Source: Mucilaginibacter roseus (GTDB lineage: Bacteria > Bacteroidota > Bacteroidia > Sphingobacteriales > Sphingobacteriaceae). From it: DNA of 64,000 bases. Shown piece by piece: positions 34,656 through 43,247 of the stretch. Made by a program: the position numbers and the translations under genes. The notes under the pieces are model-generated. The model had not been told where the DNA came from and ran no database searches. It was given only the letters and a program-made list of their open reading frames with translations. The DNA is taken from NCBI RefSeq assembly GCF_021215455.1, contig NZ_JAJPWV010000001.1, forward strand, positions 248,001-312,000, written 5' to 3'. Position 1 is the first letter of the stretch; each line of letters opens with the position of its first letter.

Positions 34656-34721
34656 ATTTTGACATATCCAAACTTTGGCAGAGTTATTGTTTTATTGACA
34701 ACATATCATAAATTAAAAACT

Positions 34722-35012
34722 ATGGATAAGTTAAAGAAGTTCGCGCTGATGGAAAAAATTGTCCATGAGCTTGAGGATTTAAAAAACAGCCAGACGGCTT
34801 TAATACAGAAGATCGCTAAAATAGAAGTGGACAACATTGAGCTTGGCGATAAAAGGTTAGAAAAGGATCTGCCGGATATGCACCAACGTGTAGCAGATAA
34901 CCTGGACACCATTGCCGCAATACTGGATGATTTTGCTCAACAAACCGATGAGTTTAGCGATAAGAATAATATAACTGCCCTGAAAGAGCAGGAAGCTATC
35001 AATAACGTATAA
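34722..35012 (+). CDS. Small coiled-coil protein of unknown function
   Basis: A 96-residue, highly charged helical protein (MDKLKKFALMEKIVHELEDL at the start, then QTALIQKIAKIEVDNIEL). It is probably a coiled coil with no signal peptide or membrane helix. An in-frame ATG at 34653 would add 23 residues of different, hydrophobic character (ILTYPNFGRVIVLLTTY); I prefer 34722 because the charged helix begins cleanly there. A strong terminator follows. The family is not recognised. Confidence 0.65.
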   Translation: MDKLKKFALMEKIVHELEDLKNSQTALIQKIAKIEVDNIELGDKRLEKDLPDMHQRVADNLDTIAAILDDFAQQTDEFSDKNNITALKEQEAINNV

Positions 35013-35031
35013 CTCTGCAATTCAGTGATAA

Positions 35032-35068
35032 AGAAGGCCGTATCAATTTGATACGGCCTTCTATTTTG
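35032..35068 (+). terminator. Intrinsic terminator after the 96-residue gene
   Basis: A perfect 14-bp stem: arms 35032-35045 (AGAAGGCCGTATCA) and 35049-35062, followed by ATTTTGAT. The stem is strong and the T tract short. Confidence 0.8.
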
Positions 35069-35147
35069 ATAGGGGGTGCTTCACTATAAACTGACGAATT
35101 ACATTTAAAAGCTAAAAGAATGTGTTGAAATTACTGAATGACTTGAA

Positions 35148-35184
35148 ATAAAAAAACCGCCCCATAAAATGCTTATGAGACGGG
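35148..35184 (-). terminator. Orphan minus-strand terminator
   Basis: In minus-strand RNA, CCGUCUCAUAA pairs throughout with UUAUGGGGCGG (G-U pairs allowed) and a run of U follows. In plus-strand RNA the same arms contain mismatches, so the structure is strand-specific. No recognised minus-strand gene lies upstream of it. Confidence 0.6.
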
Positions 35185-35324
35185 CCTATTAATATTTAAA
35201 CACACTGATCGATAATTCGCTCGCTTACATATCGACTCATTAAATCTAACAGCTTAATTTGTTTAACACAATTGTTATCGACGAAACGCAGCATTGAGTA
35301 GACGATAGGGTATATACTGCGGAA

Positions 35325-35355
35325 TTGCGTTTTTAAAATGCGCTTACTACATTTG
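35325..35355 (+). promoter_or_regulatory. Promoter of the M28 peptidase gene
   Basis: TTG (35325-35327), a 20-base spacer, then TACATTTG (35348-35355), matching the Bacteroidota consensus at both parts. The predicted transcript start near 35360 lies upstream of ATG 35368 but past the in-frame ATG 35338 and ATG 35359, so it selects 35368 as the start. Confidence 0.6.
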
Positions 35356-35367
35356 AGTATGAACTCC

Positions 35368-37023
35368 ATGAAACGCAACACCCTAACCTTTGGCCTATTG
35401 CTAACAACTGCCGTTTGGTACGGCTGCGGCAATAACAAAAAGGCCGATACACAAACGGCTACCGGCGCAATTACGGATAACGACATTCGCGGATATCTTT
35501 CCGTATTAGCAGATGATTCGCTTACCGGCCGTAAGCCGTTTACCGAAGGTGAAACCAAAACTATTAATTACCTGGCTGCCCAGTTTAAGCAAATAGGTTT
35601 GGAACCGGCTAACAAGGGCAGCTACTTTCAGGATGTACCTTTGGTTGAAATTACCGGCACGCCTACTGCCATGCAGTTAAATGGCAAAGCTTCGGCAACG
35701 CTGAAACCGGGTACCGATTTTGTGGCATCAACCCGGCAGGAATTACCATCAATAGAAATAAAAAACTCTCCCCTGGTGTTTGCCGGTTACGGTGTTGTAG
35801 CGCCCGAGTATGGGTGGAACGACTACAAAGATATGGATGTTAAGGGCAAAACAGTAGTGGTGCTGGTGAACGATCCTGGTTTTAAGTCGGGAAACCGCAC
35901 CCTGTTTCATGGAGATACCATGACGTATTACGGCCGCTGGACGTACAAATATGAGGAAGCTGCCCGCCAGGGTGCTGCGGGTGTGCTCATCGTTCATCAA
36001 TCAGAACCGGCAAGTTACCCATGGAGCGTAGTAAATACCAGCTTTTCGGGATCAAAACTCTATTTACAGCAGTCGGACAAGCATCTTTCGCGCTGCAAAA
36101 TGGAGGGTTGGCTAAGTGAGGAGACAGCCAAAAAACTGTTAGCCAATGCAGGAATAACGGAAGATATGCGCGCTTATGCACGAAAGAAAGATTTTAAGGC
36201 TGTGCCGCTTAATACCATGGCGACCATCAGTATCAGCAATAAATTAAAGTACTCAACATCGCACAACGTAGCAGCAGTTTTAAAGGGAAGCACAAGGCCT
36301 GATGAATACATTGTTTACACGGCCCACTGGGATCACCTGGGTATTGGCCAGCCTGATACAAAAGGTGACAGCATTTACAATGGCGCGGTTGATAATGCCA
36401 GCGGAACGGCGGCACTGCTCGCTATGGCGAAGGCTTTTAAAAACGCTAAGGAGCAGCCACAGCGCTCCATCTTGTTCTTATCAGTAACAGCCGAAGAACA
36501 GGGCTTATTAGGCTCGGAATATTATGCCACGCATCCGCTATTCCCATTAAATAAAACCGTGGGAAACCTGAACATGGATGCCCTATCGCCAAATGGTGAA
36601 AGCAAAGACATACCAATAACCGGCAAAGGGCAAAACGACCTGGAAGACTATGTAGAAGCCATAGCCAAAAAACAAGGCCTGACTGTTGAAGCCGACCCTA
36701 CACCCGGCGCTGGTGGCTATTACCGGTCGGATCATTTTAACTTCGCTAAAGTTGGCGTGCCTGCGTTAGATATGCACACCGGGCCTGACAGCAAAACTCA
36801 TGGCCGCAAGTGGGGTGAAGAACAGGATAAGATTTACACAGATGAACACTATCACCAGGCTTCAGATAACTACACGCCCGATATGGACCTGAGCGGCATG
36901 ACGCAAACAGCAAATATTTTGTACCAGATCGGCACTCAACTGGCCGGCGAAACCACCTTTCCGCAATGGAAAAAGAATTCAGAGTTCAGGGCGATCCGCG
37001 AAAAATCAATGGCAGGCAAATAG
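35368..37023 (+). CDS. M28-family metallopeptidase with PA domain
   Basis: A 551-residue exported peptidase. The N-terminal hydrophobic stretch ends WYGCGNNKK, possibly a lipoprotein, though the residues before Cys are poor. A protease-associated (PA) domain insertion lies in the first half (GVVAPEYGWNDYKDMDVKGK at its start). The M28 catalytic domain carries the zinc ligands in YTAHWDHLGIG (His, Asp), GAVDNASGTAALL (Asp), TAEEQGLLGSEYY (catalytic and ligand Glu), and NMDALSP (Asp). The C-terminal His lies in the YTDEHYHQASD region. Probably an aminopeptidase in the periplasm. The thioesterase gene follows after 9 bases. Confidence 0.92.
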   Translation: MKRNTLTFGLLLTTAVWYGCGNNKKADTQTATGAITDNDIRGYLSVLADDSLTGRKPFTEGETKTINYLAAQFKQIGLEPANKGSYFQDVPLVEITGTPTAMQLNGKASATLKPGTDFVASTRQELPSIEIKNSPLVFAGYGVVAPEYGWNDYKDMDVKGKTVVVLVNDPGFKSGNRTLFHGDTMTYYGRWTYKYEEAARQGAAGVLIVHQSEPASYPWSVVNTSFSGSKLYLQQSDKHLSRCKMEGWLSEETAKKLLANAGITEDMRAYARKKDFKAVPLNTMATISISNKLKYSTSHNVAAVLKGSTRPDEYIVYTAHWDHLGIGQPDTKGDSIYNGAVDNASGTAALLAMAKAFKNAKEQPQRSILFLSVTAEEQGLLGSEYYATHPLFPLNKTVGNLNMDALSPNGESKDIPITGKGQNDLEDYVEAIAKKQGLTVEADPTPGAGGYYRSDHFNFAKVGVPALDMHTGPDSKTHGRKWGEEQDKIYTDEHYHQASDNYTPDMDLSGMTQTANILYQIGTQLAGETTFPQWKKNSEFRAIREKSMAGK

Positions 37024-37032
37024 TATCAATTC

Positions 37033-37587
37033 ATGGAAGATTATAAAACCGTTGCCGCATCGCAAACTACCTTGACCGAACTGATGATACCTGCATATTC
37101 CAACTTTGGCGGCAAGATACATGGCGGTATCATTATGGGTTTAATGGATAAAGTGGCCTATGCATGCGCCGCCAAACACGCCAGGGCCTACTGCGTTACC
37201 GCCTCGGTTGATACGATTGACTTCTTGGCTCCTGTTGAAGTGGGCGAACTGGTTTCGCTATTGGCATCCGTGAACTATGTGGGCAAAACCTCGCTGGTTA
37301 TCGGCATCAAAGTAATATCAGAAAACGTGACCACCCAGCAAGTTAAACACACCAATACCAGCTACCTCACCATGGTGGCTATGGATGAGCACCGCAACAC
37401 GCTGCCCGTGCCCGGCCTAATCCTGCAAACCGACGAAGAAGTGCGCCGCTTTTACCAGGCCTTTCACCGTAAGGAATTAAAGAAATATTATAAGACGGAG
37501 GAAAAGCGCATGAAGTCGGTTTACGAGATAGCAGAATCAGAAGAATTGCTCAAGAATGAACGATGCATCATTCAGCGGAAGAGTTAG
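37033..37587 (+). CDS. Hotdog-fold acyl-CoA thioesterase
   Basis: A 184-residue cytoplasmic enzyme of the BACH/YciA-type acyl-CoA thioesterase family. The family core FGGKIHGGIIMGLMDKVAYACAAKHA carries the catalytic acidic residue in the LMD turn. The motif VTASVDTIDFLAPVEVGELVSLLASVNYVGKTSL follows (here given by its landmarks). A C-terminal about 50-residue helical, basic tail (RRFYQAFHRKELKKYYKTEE) extends beyond the fold. It hydrolyses fatty acyl-CoA to CoA and free acid. It is probably co-transcribed with the peptidase upstream and is followed by a terminator. Confidence 0.93.
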   Translation: MEDYKTVAASQTTLTELMIPAYSNFGGKIHGGIIMGLMDKVAYACAAKHARAYCVTASVDTIDFLAPVEVGELVSLLASVNYVGKTSLVIGIKVISENVTTQQVKHTNTSYLTMVAMDEHRNTLPVPGLILQTDEEVRRFYQAFHRKELKKYYKTEEKRMKSVYEIAESEELLKNERCIIQRKS

Positions 37588-37608
37588 TGTTGCATATCCT
37601 CACAAAAT

Positions 37609-37641
37609 AAAGCAGGCTTCAAAACAGCCTGCTTTATTTTT
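37609..37641 (+). terminator. Intrinsic terminator after the thioesterase gene
   Basis: A perfect 10-bp stem, AAAGCAGGCT (37609-37618) with AGCCTGCTTT (37626-37635), followed by ATTTTT. The T tract runs straight into the -7 element of the next gene. Confidence 0.85.
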
Positions 37642-37642
37642 A

Positions 37643-37650
37643 TAATTTTG
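37643..37650 (+). promoter_or_regulatory. -7 promoter element directly before the GH25 gene
   Basis: TAATTTTG, then CGCC, then the GTG at 37655. The arrangement is the same as before the GlmU-like gene, including the terminator immediately upstream. The predicted mRNA starts at the GTG. Confidence 0.45.
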
Positions 37651-37654
37651 CGCC

Positions 37655-38533
37655 GTGCCACCCCGTAAACAATCAGTTACCGCAAAACCCAAAACAACGG
37701 TAAAACGTAAGCCGTCGGCAGTAACTAAAAAGAAGAAGCCGGGCAATAAGTTCAACTGGTATCCTTACGCTATTGGTTTAGCATTGATATTACTATCACC
37801 TTTTTACTACGGGTATGTGGTTAAATTTTTCTCCTCAACCTGGCGTTGGCTATGGGATAATGGCAAACCTGCCACTTATCGCACCTACAAAAGTTTTAAT
37901 ATAGATATACCGGTTGCTTATAAAATTCACGGCATCGATGTATCGTATGCCCAGGGGCAGATAAATTGGCAACAGGTTAGCAAAATGGAAGAGGACAGCG
38001 TGCGCATCCGCTTTGCCTTTATAAAAGCAACCGAAGGTTTACTTACTGCCGATCCATATTTTAAACGCAACTGGCGCGAGGCACCTAAGTTTGGCATTGT
38101 ATGCGGCGCGTATCATTACTTCCACCCCAAAAAAGATGGATTATGGCAGGCGCGTTTCTTTTTGCAGAACGTTAAACCTGAAAGCGGTGACCTACCACCG
38201 GTTGTTGATATTGAAGTGACAGATGGTGTAAGTCCCGAAAAATTGCGACAGGAGCTTACAGACTTCATTAATCACGTTGAAAAGAAAATTCATGTGAAGC
38301 CGGTTATTTATACCAACATCAGTTTTTACAAGCAATACCTTGATGGACACTTTGATGAATACCCTTTATGGATCGCGCATTATTACAAGCATGAACTGAA
38401 TTTACCTGAGGGAACCAACTGGTGGTTCTGGCAACATTCGGACAGGGCTTTTGTAAATGGAATAGCCCATGAAGTAGATTTTAACGCCTTTAAAGGTGAT
38501 AGCGCTCAATTTAAACAGTTACTAATCCCCTGA
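37655..38533 (+). CDS. Membrane-anchored GH25 lysozyme-like muramidase
   Basis: A 292-residue protein starting at GTG. Residues 1-32 are very basic (Lys/Arg, Pro-rich) and should stay in the cytoplasm. One transmembrane helix lies at about 36-58. A GH25 domain (about 85-290) follows, with HGIDVSYAQGQINWQQV (catalytic Asp), FAFIKATEG, GIVCGAYHYFHPK, and PPVVDIEV (catalytic Asp and Glu). GH25 enzymes cleave the MurNAc-GlcNAc bond of peptidoglycan. Anchoring by a signal anchor with a cytoplasmic tail, and no cleavable signal, suggests cell-wall remodelling at the inner membrane. Confidence 0.9.
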   Translation: MPPRKQSVTAKPKTTVKRKPSAVTKKKKPGNKFNWYPYAIGLALILLSPFYYGYVVKFFSSTWRWLWDNGKPATYRTYKSFNIDIPVAYKIHGIDVSYAQGQINWQQVSKMEEDSVRIRFAFIKATEGLLTADPYFKRNWREAPKFGIVCGAYHYFHPKKDGLWQARFFLQNVKPESGDLPPVVDIEVTDGVSPEKLRQELTDFINHVEKKIHVKPVIYTNISFYKQYLDGHFDEYPLWIAHYYKHELNLPEGTNWWFWQHSDRAFVNGIAHEVDFNAFKGDSAQFKQLLIP

Positions 38534-38690
38534 TTTTTGCCGCTTAACAGGGCACATTGTGGAGATGCTCCCCACACTTTAATCAGCTGAATTTTGCTAA
38601 CTAACTGAATTATAGACTAATTAAAATCATCTAACCAACTGGCACAATTGTGTAGTATATGTTATCGTACTTAAACAAAATATATATACT

Positions 38691-39080
38691 ATGAAAAAGA
38701 TCATTTTGTCAGTAGCCTTTTTAGGCCTAATAGGAGTAGTAAACGCAAACGCACAAAATACATCAACCACTCAGCCTGCAGCATCACAGCAACAACCGGC
38801 ACAACAAACCCAACAGGATTCAACTGCCGCCGGTGCTAACGGAGCAGCCACAGCTACAGCAGGCGCAACAGCACAGGAAGTAAAAACCCCGGTAAAAGTT
38901 GAAGAGTTGCCGGAAGCAATTAAAACCACGCTGAAAAGCGATGCGGTAAAAGAATATACTGCGGTTGATGCATCATTAGTAAAAGCAGGTACTTCAGAGT
39001 ACTACATCATTAACCTTAAAAAAGGTGATGACCTGCGATTTGTGAAGCTTGACAAGGACGGACGCCCGGTTAAGCAATAA
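38691..39080 (+). CDS. Exported small protein with low-complexity linker and PepSY-like C-terminus
   Basis: A 129-residue protein with a Sec signal peptide (about 1-21, ending ANAQ). A 45-residue Gln/Thr/Ala/Pro-rich disordered stretch follows. A compact domain of about 55 residues (VEELPEAIKTTLKSD, EYYIINLKKGDDLRFVKLDKDGRPVKQ) resembles the single repeat of Bacteroidota PepSY-like/BLIP-like periplasmic proteins. Function unknown. A 10-bp palindrome (CACAATTGTG at 38643-38652) lies upstream. Confidence 0.7.
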   Translation: MKKIILSVAFLGLIGVVNANAQNTSTTQPAASQQQPAQQTQQDSTAAGANGAATATAGATAQEVKTPVKVEELPEAIKTTLKSDAVKEYTAVDASLVKAGTSEYYIINLKKGDDLRFVKLDKDGRPVKQ

Positions 39081-39113
39081 TAAGCACTCATAATCACAAT
39101 ATACCTCAACATC

Positions 39114-39147
39114 AAAGGCCGGAATTTATTCCGGCTTTTGTATTTTT
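39114..39147 (+). terminator. Intrinsic terminator before the response regulator gene
   Basis: Stem AAAGGCCGGAAT (39114-39125) pairs with ATTCCGG-CTTT (39128-39138), with one bulged base, and then TTGTATTTTT. Confidence 0.8.
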
Positions 39148-39172
39148 ACGCCTTATTTGCAACAAACTACCG

Positions 39173-40540
39173 ATGGCAAAAATATTACTGGTTGAGGACG
39201 ATACTACATTTTCACAAATACTACAAGGCTTTTTACCCAGAAACGGTCATGAGGTTGTTGCTGTTAATAATATCAGGAACGCTTTAGCGCAACTGGATGA
39301 CCAAGCGTTTGATCTGCTACTGCTTGATTACCGTTTACCTGACGGTACCGGTCTCGAAGTTATGGCCCATGCGCATAACAAGGGTTTAAAAACTCCGGCG
39401 GTGATGATGACCAGCTTTAATGATGTACGTACCGCGGTAAAAGCTATCCAGGCCGGCGCAGCCGACTATATTACCAAGCCCGTGAATCCTGATGAATTAC
39501 TGATGATCTTGAAATCAGCGCTTTCGGAAAAAAGCGATCAAAAGGAAGAAACAGTTAAAACTACTAAATCGGCGCAGGCTGGTACTACCAGCTATCCCGG
39601 GTTTATAAAGGGTACAAGTGCCGAATCAGATAAACTTTACGAATACATTGACCTGGTTGCACCTACTGACATGTCGGTGGTTATACAGGGCGAAAGCGGT
39701 ACAGGTAAGGAACATGCCGCGCGATTTATTCACGAGCGCAGCAAACGTGCCGATAAACCATTTATAGCTATTGACTGCGGCGCCTTGTCAAAAGATCTGG
39801 CAGCAAGCGAACTGTTCGGGCATATAAAAGGCGCTTTTACAGGTGCACTTACCGACAAAAAAGGCTTGTTTGAAGTAGCTGATGGCGGCACCCTGTTTAT
39901 GGATGAAATTGGCAATCTGAGTTATGATGTGCAGGTAAAACTGTTGCGCGCCTTGCAGGAGAACACTATACAACCATTGGGCAGCACCAAACAGATCAAA
40001 GTTGATGTACGTATTATAGCCGCTACTAATGATGACCTGCTGAGCAGTGTAAGCAATGGTGATTTTCGCCAGGATTTGTATCACCGTATAAATGAATTTA
40101 AGATACAGATACCCGCCCTGCGTGAGCGTGGCCGGGACGTGCAATTGTTCATCAACCATTTTATTACCATCGCTAACCAGGAGCTTGAACGTAACGTTAA
40201 AAGCATATCGCCCGAGGCAATGGAGTTGCTTAACCGTTATGACTGGCCGGGTAACCTGCGCGAGCTAAAAAACGTGATCAAACGTATGGTGCTGTTAACC
40301 CGCGGAGAAGAAGCCGGTGCTGAATCGCTACCTGACGAGATGAGCAATTACATTACCCACCTGCCGGTAACACCACCCGCTGATGCTGACCTGAAAGCCC
40401 TGAACGAGGCTAATGAAAAAGCGGTTATTCAGCAAACACTGCAAAAGGTAAAATACAATAAATCAAAAGCGGCCAAGTTGTTAAATATTGACCGGAAAAC
40501 CCTGTACGCTAAAATTGAGCGCTACGGGCTCGACTCTTAA
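39173..40540 (+). CDS. NtrC-type sigma-54-dependent response regulator
   Basis: A 455-residue cytoplasmic regulator. The receiver domain (1-120) has acidic residues near DD, the phosphoacceptor Asp in LLLLDYRLPDGTG, and Lys in YITKPVNP. The AAA+ domain (about 145-375) has Walker A GESGTGKE, the GAFTGA loop that contacts sigma-54, Walker B GGTLFMDEIG, and the arginine finger region FRQDLYHR. A Fis-type HTH (about 415-455: VIQQTLQKVKYNKSKAAKLLNIDRKTLY) ends the protein. It converges on the hybrid kinase gene with overlapping stop codons, a likely partner. Confidence 0.97.
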   Translation: MAKILLVEDDTTFSQILQGFLPRNGHEVVAVNNIRNALAQLDDQAFDLLLLDYRLPDGTGLEVMAHAHNKGLKTPAVMMTSFNDVRTAVKAIQAGAADYITKPVNPDELLMILKSALSEKSDQKEETVKTTKSAQAGTTSYPGFIKGTSAESDKLYEYIDLVAPTDMSVVIQGESGTGKEHAARFIHERSKRADKPFIAIDCGALSKDLAASELFGHIKGAFTGALTDKKGLFEVADGGTLFMDEIGNLSYDVQVKLLRALQENTIQPLGSTKQIKVDVRIIAATNDDLLSSVSNGDFRQDLYHRINEFKIQIPALRERGRDVQLFINHFITIANQELERNVKSISPEAMELLNRYDWPGNLRELKNVIKRMVLLTRGEEAGAESLPDEMSNYITHLPVTPPADADLKALNEANEKAVIQQTLQKVKYNKSKAAKLLNIDRKTLYAKIERYGLDS

Positions 40541-43032
40541 ACCTCGGCGTTATGCAGGTAATCGCGGCGTATCTGCTCGCGTACCTGCTGCAAGCGGATG
40601 ATCAATGCCAGCAACTTATTAGTGTGCAGATTAGTAAGCGTTTCCGCCTTATTTAATTCAAGCTCTGCCGAGCGCAAATCGGCAGCCAGGTTTTTTACGC
40701 CAATTTGCGCCGTACGTCCGGCCATGCGGTGTACGGTTATCGCTATCTCTTCAAGCACATCGTCGGTATAGTTTTCAAGCAAACGCTTTAAGCTGTTGAT
40801 GTCATTCAGCGTATCTTCCGTAAACAATTCGAGTATCCGCGCCAATTGCTCCTTGTCGCCAAAGGTCATTTTTTCAAGATTACTAATATCAATGGTTTCA
40901 GCCGGCGCGACCGTTTCCTCATCCAGGTCAAGTATCTCAATTAGTTCCTGCTCCTTAAATGGCTTTTTAAGTATTCCGTTAAAGCCGGCCGCTAATATAC
41001 TTTCGCGCTCCTGTGGTATAACCTGTGCGGTAAGCGCGTAAAGGTGTACATCCTGAGGTAGCTTTTCGCGGAGTATTTTACAAAGTTCAATACCGCTCAT
41101 GCCGGGCATGCGTATATCCATCAGGATATATTTTACATCACTTGTCCATTCAGCATCAAGCACCTGCTGAGCCGAGTTAAAGCTGCGATGACTGACGTTA
41201 TGTTTGGTTAGCATTAATGAACACATCTCCAAAATGAAATTATCATCATCAACTATCCAAACCATATCTGTCCCTGCGCTAAGCAGAGTCGGTGTGTGAT
41301 GCTGATGAAGTTTCTCTGGCGCGGCAACTACCGAAAAACTCAAATGGAATATAAAGTTTGAACCTTTGCCTAACTGGCTGTTTACGTGTATACTTCCGCC
41401 CTGTGCTTCAACCAATTGTTTACTGATAGTTAAGCCCAGCCCGGTGCCAATTTGCGTCCGGTTGTTATCGGCCTGTTCAAATTCATTAAATATTTTAAGC
41501 AGATCGGCCGGGGCCATACCCATACCTGTATCAGCTACCCTGAAAGTAAAATTAGCACGGCCATCCGCTTTGGCGCAACTTACCAACAACCGCACTGATC
41601 CTTGCTCGGTAAACTTGATAGCGTTACCCAGCAAATTATACAACACTTGCTTAAGCCTGAAGGAGTCGCCGTTAACATAAAGATCAGGTGCAAAGCCCGC
41701 TTTAAGCTCAAGCTCAAGCTGCTTTTTTTCGGCCTGAAAACGCACCACCGAGGCTACCTCATTTAGTACATCCAGCATGTTAAAGGCTGCGTTGGTAAAC
41801 GTGAATTTACCGGATATGATGCGGTTATAATCCAGCACCTCATCAACAATTTGCATCAGGTGGCCCGATGACTGATATATCGCCTCGATATGGTTGCGGC
41901 GTGGATGTTCCTGCTGCCTGATCAATTCGGCATAGCCAATGATAGATTGCAGCGGCGTCCGTATCTCATGGCTCATGTTGGATAAAAAGCGTTGCTTAGC
42001 CATACCGTGGTATTCAGCTATCTCCTTGGCCTCCTCCAATTCTTTACGGTAACGGTTGCTTCGCGATATGTCAATCAGGATCAGCGATACCAGGATCAGG
42101 GTAATCAGGAAAAAGCCGAGCATGATCAGGCTGATTTTTTTGACGCTGGTATTTACAACCGTTTTAGCATGGCCGTTATTATATTCAATTTGCGATACCA
42201 CTTCATTTTCAACCTGTTTAAGTATCGACAAAATTTGGGTGATAATCTTGGTATTGGCTTTGGCCAGCACCACTTCCTGGTTGATGAATTGAGCGCTTTT
42301 ACGCAGCTGGTTTTTCTCGATACGGGCGACAGCCTGCGTCATGCTTTCCATAATGCTGTCTTTTATGGCTTGAGCTACGGTATCTTTTTCGATGTTAAGC
42401 TGTTCGCTCACTACTTTATAGGCGGTATCGGCAGGCTGTTTCTTTTTGCCGAAAAGCTTGCCAAAAAAACCGCGTCTGTCCTCGTTGTTTTGCGGATAAA
42501 CAATGGTGGTAGACACCTTTTTCTCAGTGGTAACGGCCGCGCTATCCGCCCGGGCATTTTTATCAACCAAATCGTTCAGCACTTCAACCTGTGCAGAGAA
42601 TAATTTGTTGTTTACCAGCTTTTCCCGAACCTTTAAATAGTTCATAAAAAGCTTATCGCGTTCGCGCAACAACTTACGTAATGACTTAAGGCGCCAAAGC
42701 TGCACCCTGTCGTTCTGGTAATAACCCTGCAAAGTATCAATTGACCGGTTGATGCGGCGGGTCTCCTTAAAAAAGCTATCATGCTCACCGCCGTTACGCA
42801 GTACCTGCATACGTTGCATCTGATCGAGTTGTGCCACACGGCGCGAGAGATCATTTACAATACGTAGCTTGTTGTTAGGCGCAGATATATTTTCAACCGC
42901 TGAAAGCATTTCACTAAATGCGCCACGGCTAACATTCCATGCTAAAAAAAGGGCAACGCAAGCCAACATAAAGGCAAACACTACCTTTCCCTTTATCGAG
43001 CGCATAAAACGTTTCCACTGGTTGTCAGCCAT
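40537..43032 (-). CDS. Hybrid sensor histidine kinase with receiver and Hpt domains
   Basis: An 831-residue inner-membrane kinase. Transmembrane helices at about 15-31 and 301-323 flank a 270-residue helical periplasmic sensor of unknown ligand. A HisKA domain follows, with RFLSNMSHEIRTPLQSIIGYAE (phosphorylated His). The HATPase_c domain has the N box NLLGNAIKFT and GTGLGLTISKQL. A receiver domain (VWIVDDDNFILEM and ILMDIRMPGMSG with the phosphoacceptor Asp) and a C-terminal Hpt domain (EEIAITVHRMAGRTAQIG with the phosphorylatable His) complete the phosphorelay. The neighbouring NtrC-type regulator is the natural output. Confidence 0.95.
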   Translation of the reverse strand: MADNQWKRFMRSIKGKVVFAFMLACVALFLAWNVSRGAFSEMLSAVENISAPNNKLRIVNDLSRRVAQLDQMQRMQVLRNGGEHDSFFKETRRINRSIDTLQGYYQNDRVQLWRLKSLRKLLRERDKLFMNYLKVREKLVNNKLFSAQVEVLNDLVDKNARADSAAVTTEKKVSTTIVYPQNNEDRRGFFGKLFGKKKQPADTAYKVVSEQLNIEKDTVAQAIKDSIMESMTQAVARIEKNQLRKSAQFINQEVVLAKANTKIITQILSILKQVENEVVSQIEYNNGHAKTVVNTSVKKISLIMLGFFLITLILVSLILIDISRSNRYRKELEEAKEIAEYHGMAKQRFLSNMSHEIRTPLQSIIGYAELIRQQEHPRRNHIEAIYQSSGHLMQIVDEVLDYNRIISGKFTFTNAAFNMLDVLNEVASVVRFQAEKKQLELELKAGFAPDLYVNGDSFRLKQVLYNLLGNAIKFTEQGSVRLLVSCAKADGRANFTFRVADTGMGMAPADLLKIFNEFEQADNNRTQIGTGLGLTISKQLVEAQGGSIHVNSQLGKGSNFIFHLSFSVVAAPEKLHQHHTPTLLSAGTDMVWIVDDDNFILEMCSLMLTKHNVSHRSFNSAQQVLDAEWTSDVKYILMDIRMPGMSGIELCKILREKLPQDVHLYALTAQVIPQERESILAAGFNGILKKPFKEQELIEILDLDEETVAPAETIDISNLEKMTFGDKEQLARILELFTEDTLNDINSLKRLLENYTDDVLEEIAITVHRMAGRTAQIGVKNLAADLRSAELELNKAETLTNLHTNKLLALIIRLQQVREQIRRDYLHNAEV

Positions 43033-43247
43033 TCAGTTATCGAGGAAATTAAAAAACTATTATAACGTAATACACAGCCATTTTCGTTTATCACCTGATA
43101 TAACGCGGCATGTGCAGATAGCTAAAAAACTATCAACCGCCGCAAATGTTTGCTTTGATGTAGCTGTATACCGGACGGCAAAAAGTAAATGTTAATATTG
43201 CGCTGGAATATTATTTGCTTACTTTGAAACCGCAAAAGCAATTGTGA

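Larger units (their letters stand above)
35013..35367. other. Intergenic region with two terminators facing opposite ways and one promoter
   Basis: 355 bases. It holds the plus-strand terminator at 35032-35068, a minus-strand terminator at 35148-35184 with no obvious gene to serve, and the promoter of the M28 peptidase at 35325-35355. A 57-codon minus-strand frame (35369 down to 35196) ends 12 bases before the minus terminator, but its composition does not convince me it is a gene. Confidence 0.5.

Noticed and set aside
35196-35369. 57-codon minus-strand frame ending just before the orphan terminator
   Set aside because: Not listed as a gene because composition gives no support and it overlaps the peptidase promoter and start. 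It is mentioned only as a possibility in the findings.
38643-38652. CACAATTGTG palindrome before the 129-residue exported protein gene
   Set aside because: A single 10-bp palindrome in AT-rich DNA is not enough to claim an operator.
41992-42603. 203-codon plus-strand frame inside the hybrid kinase gene
   Set aside because: It is antisense to a well-supported kinase and its translation (His, Phe and Tyr-rich) resembles no protein family.
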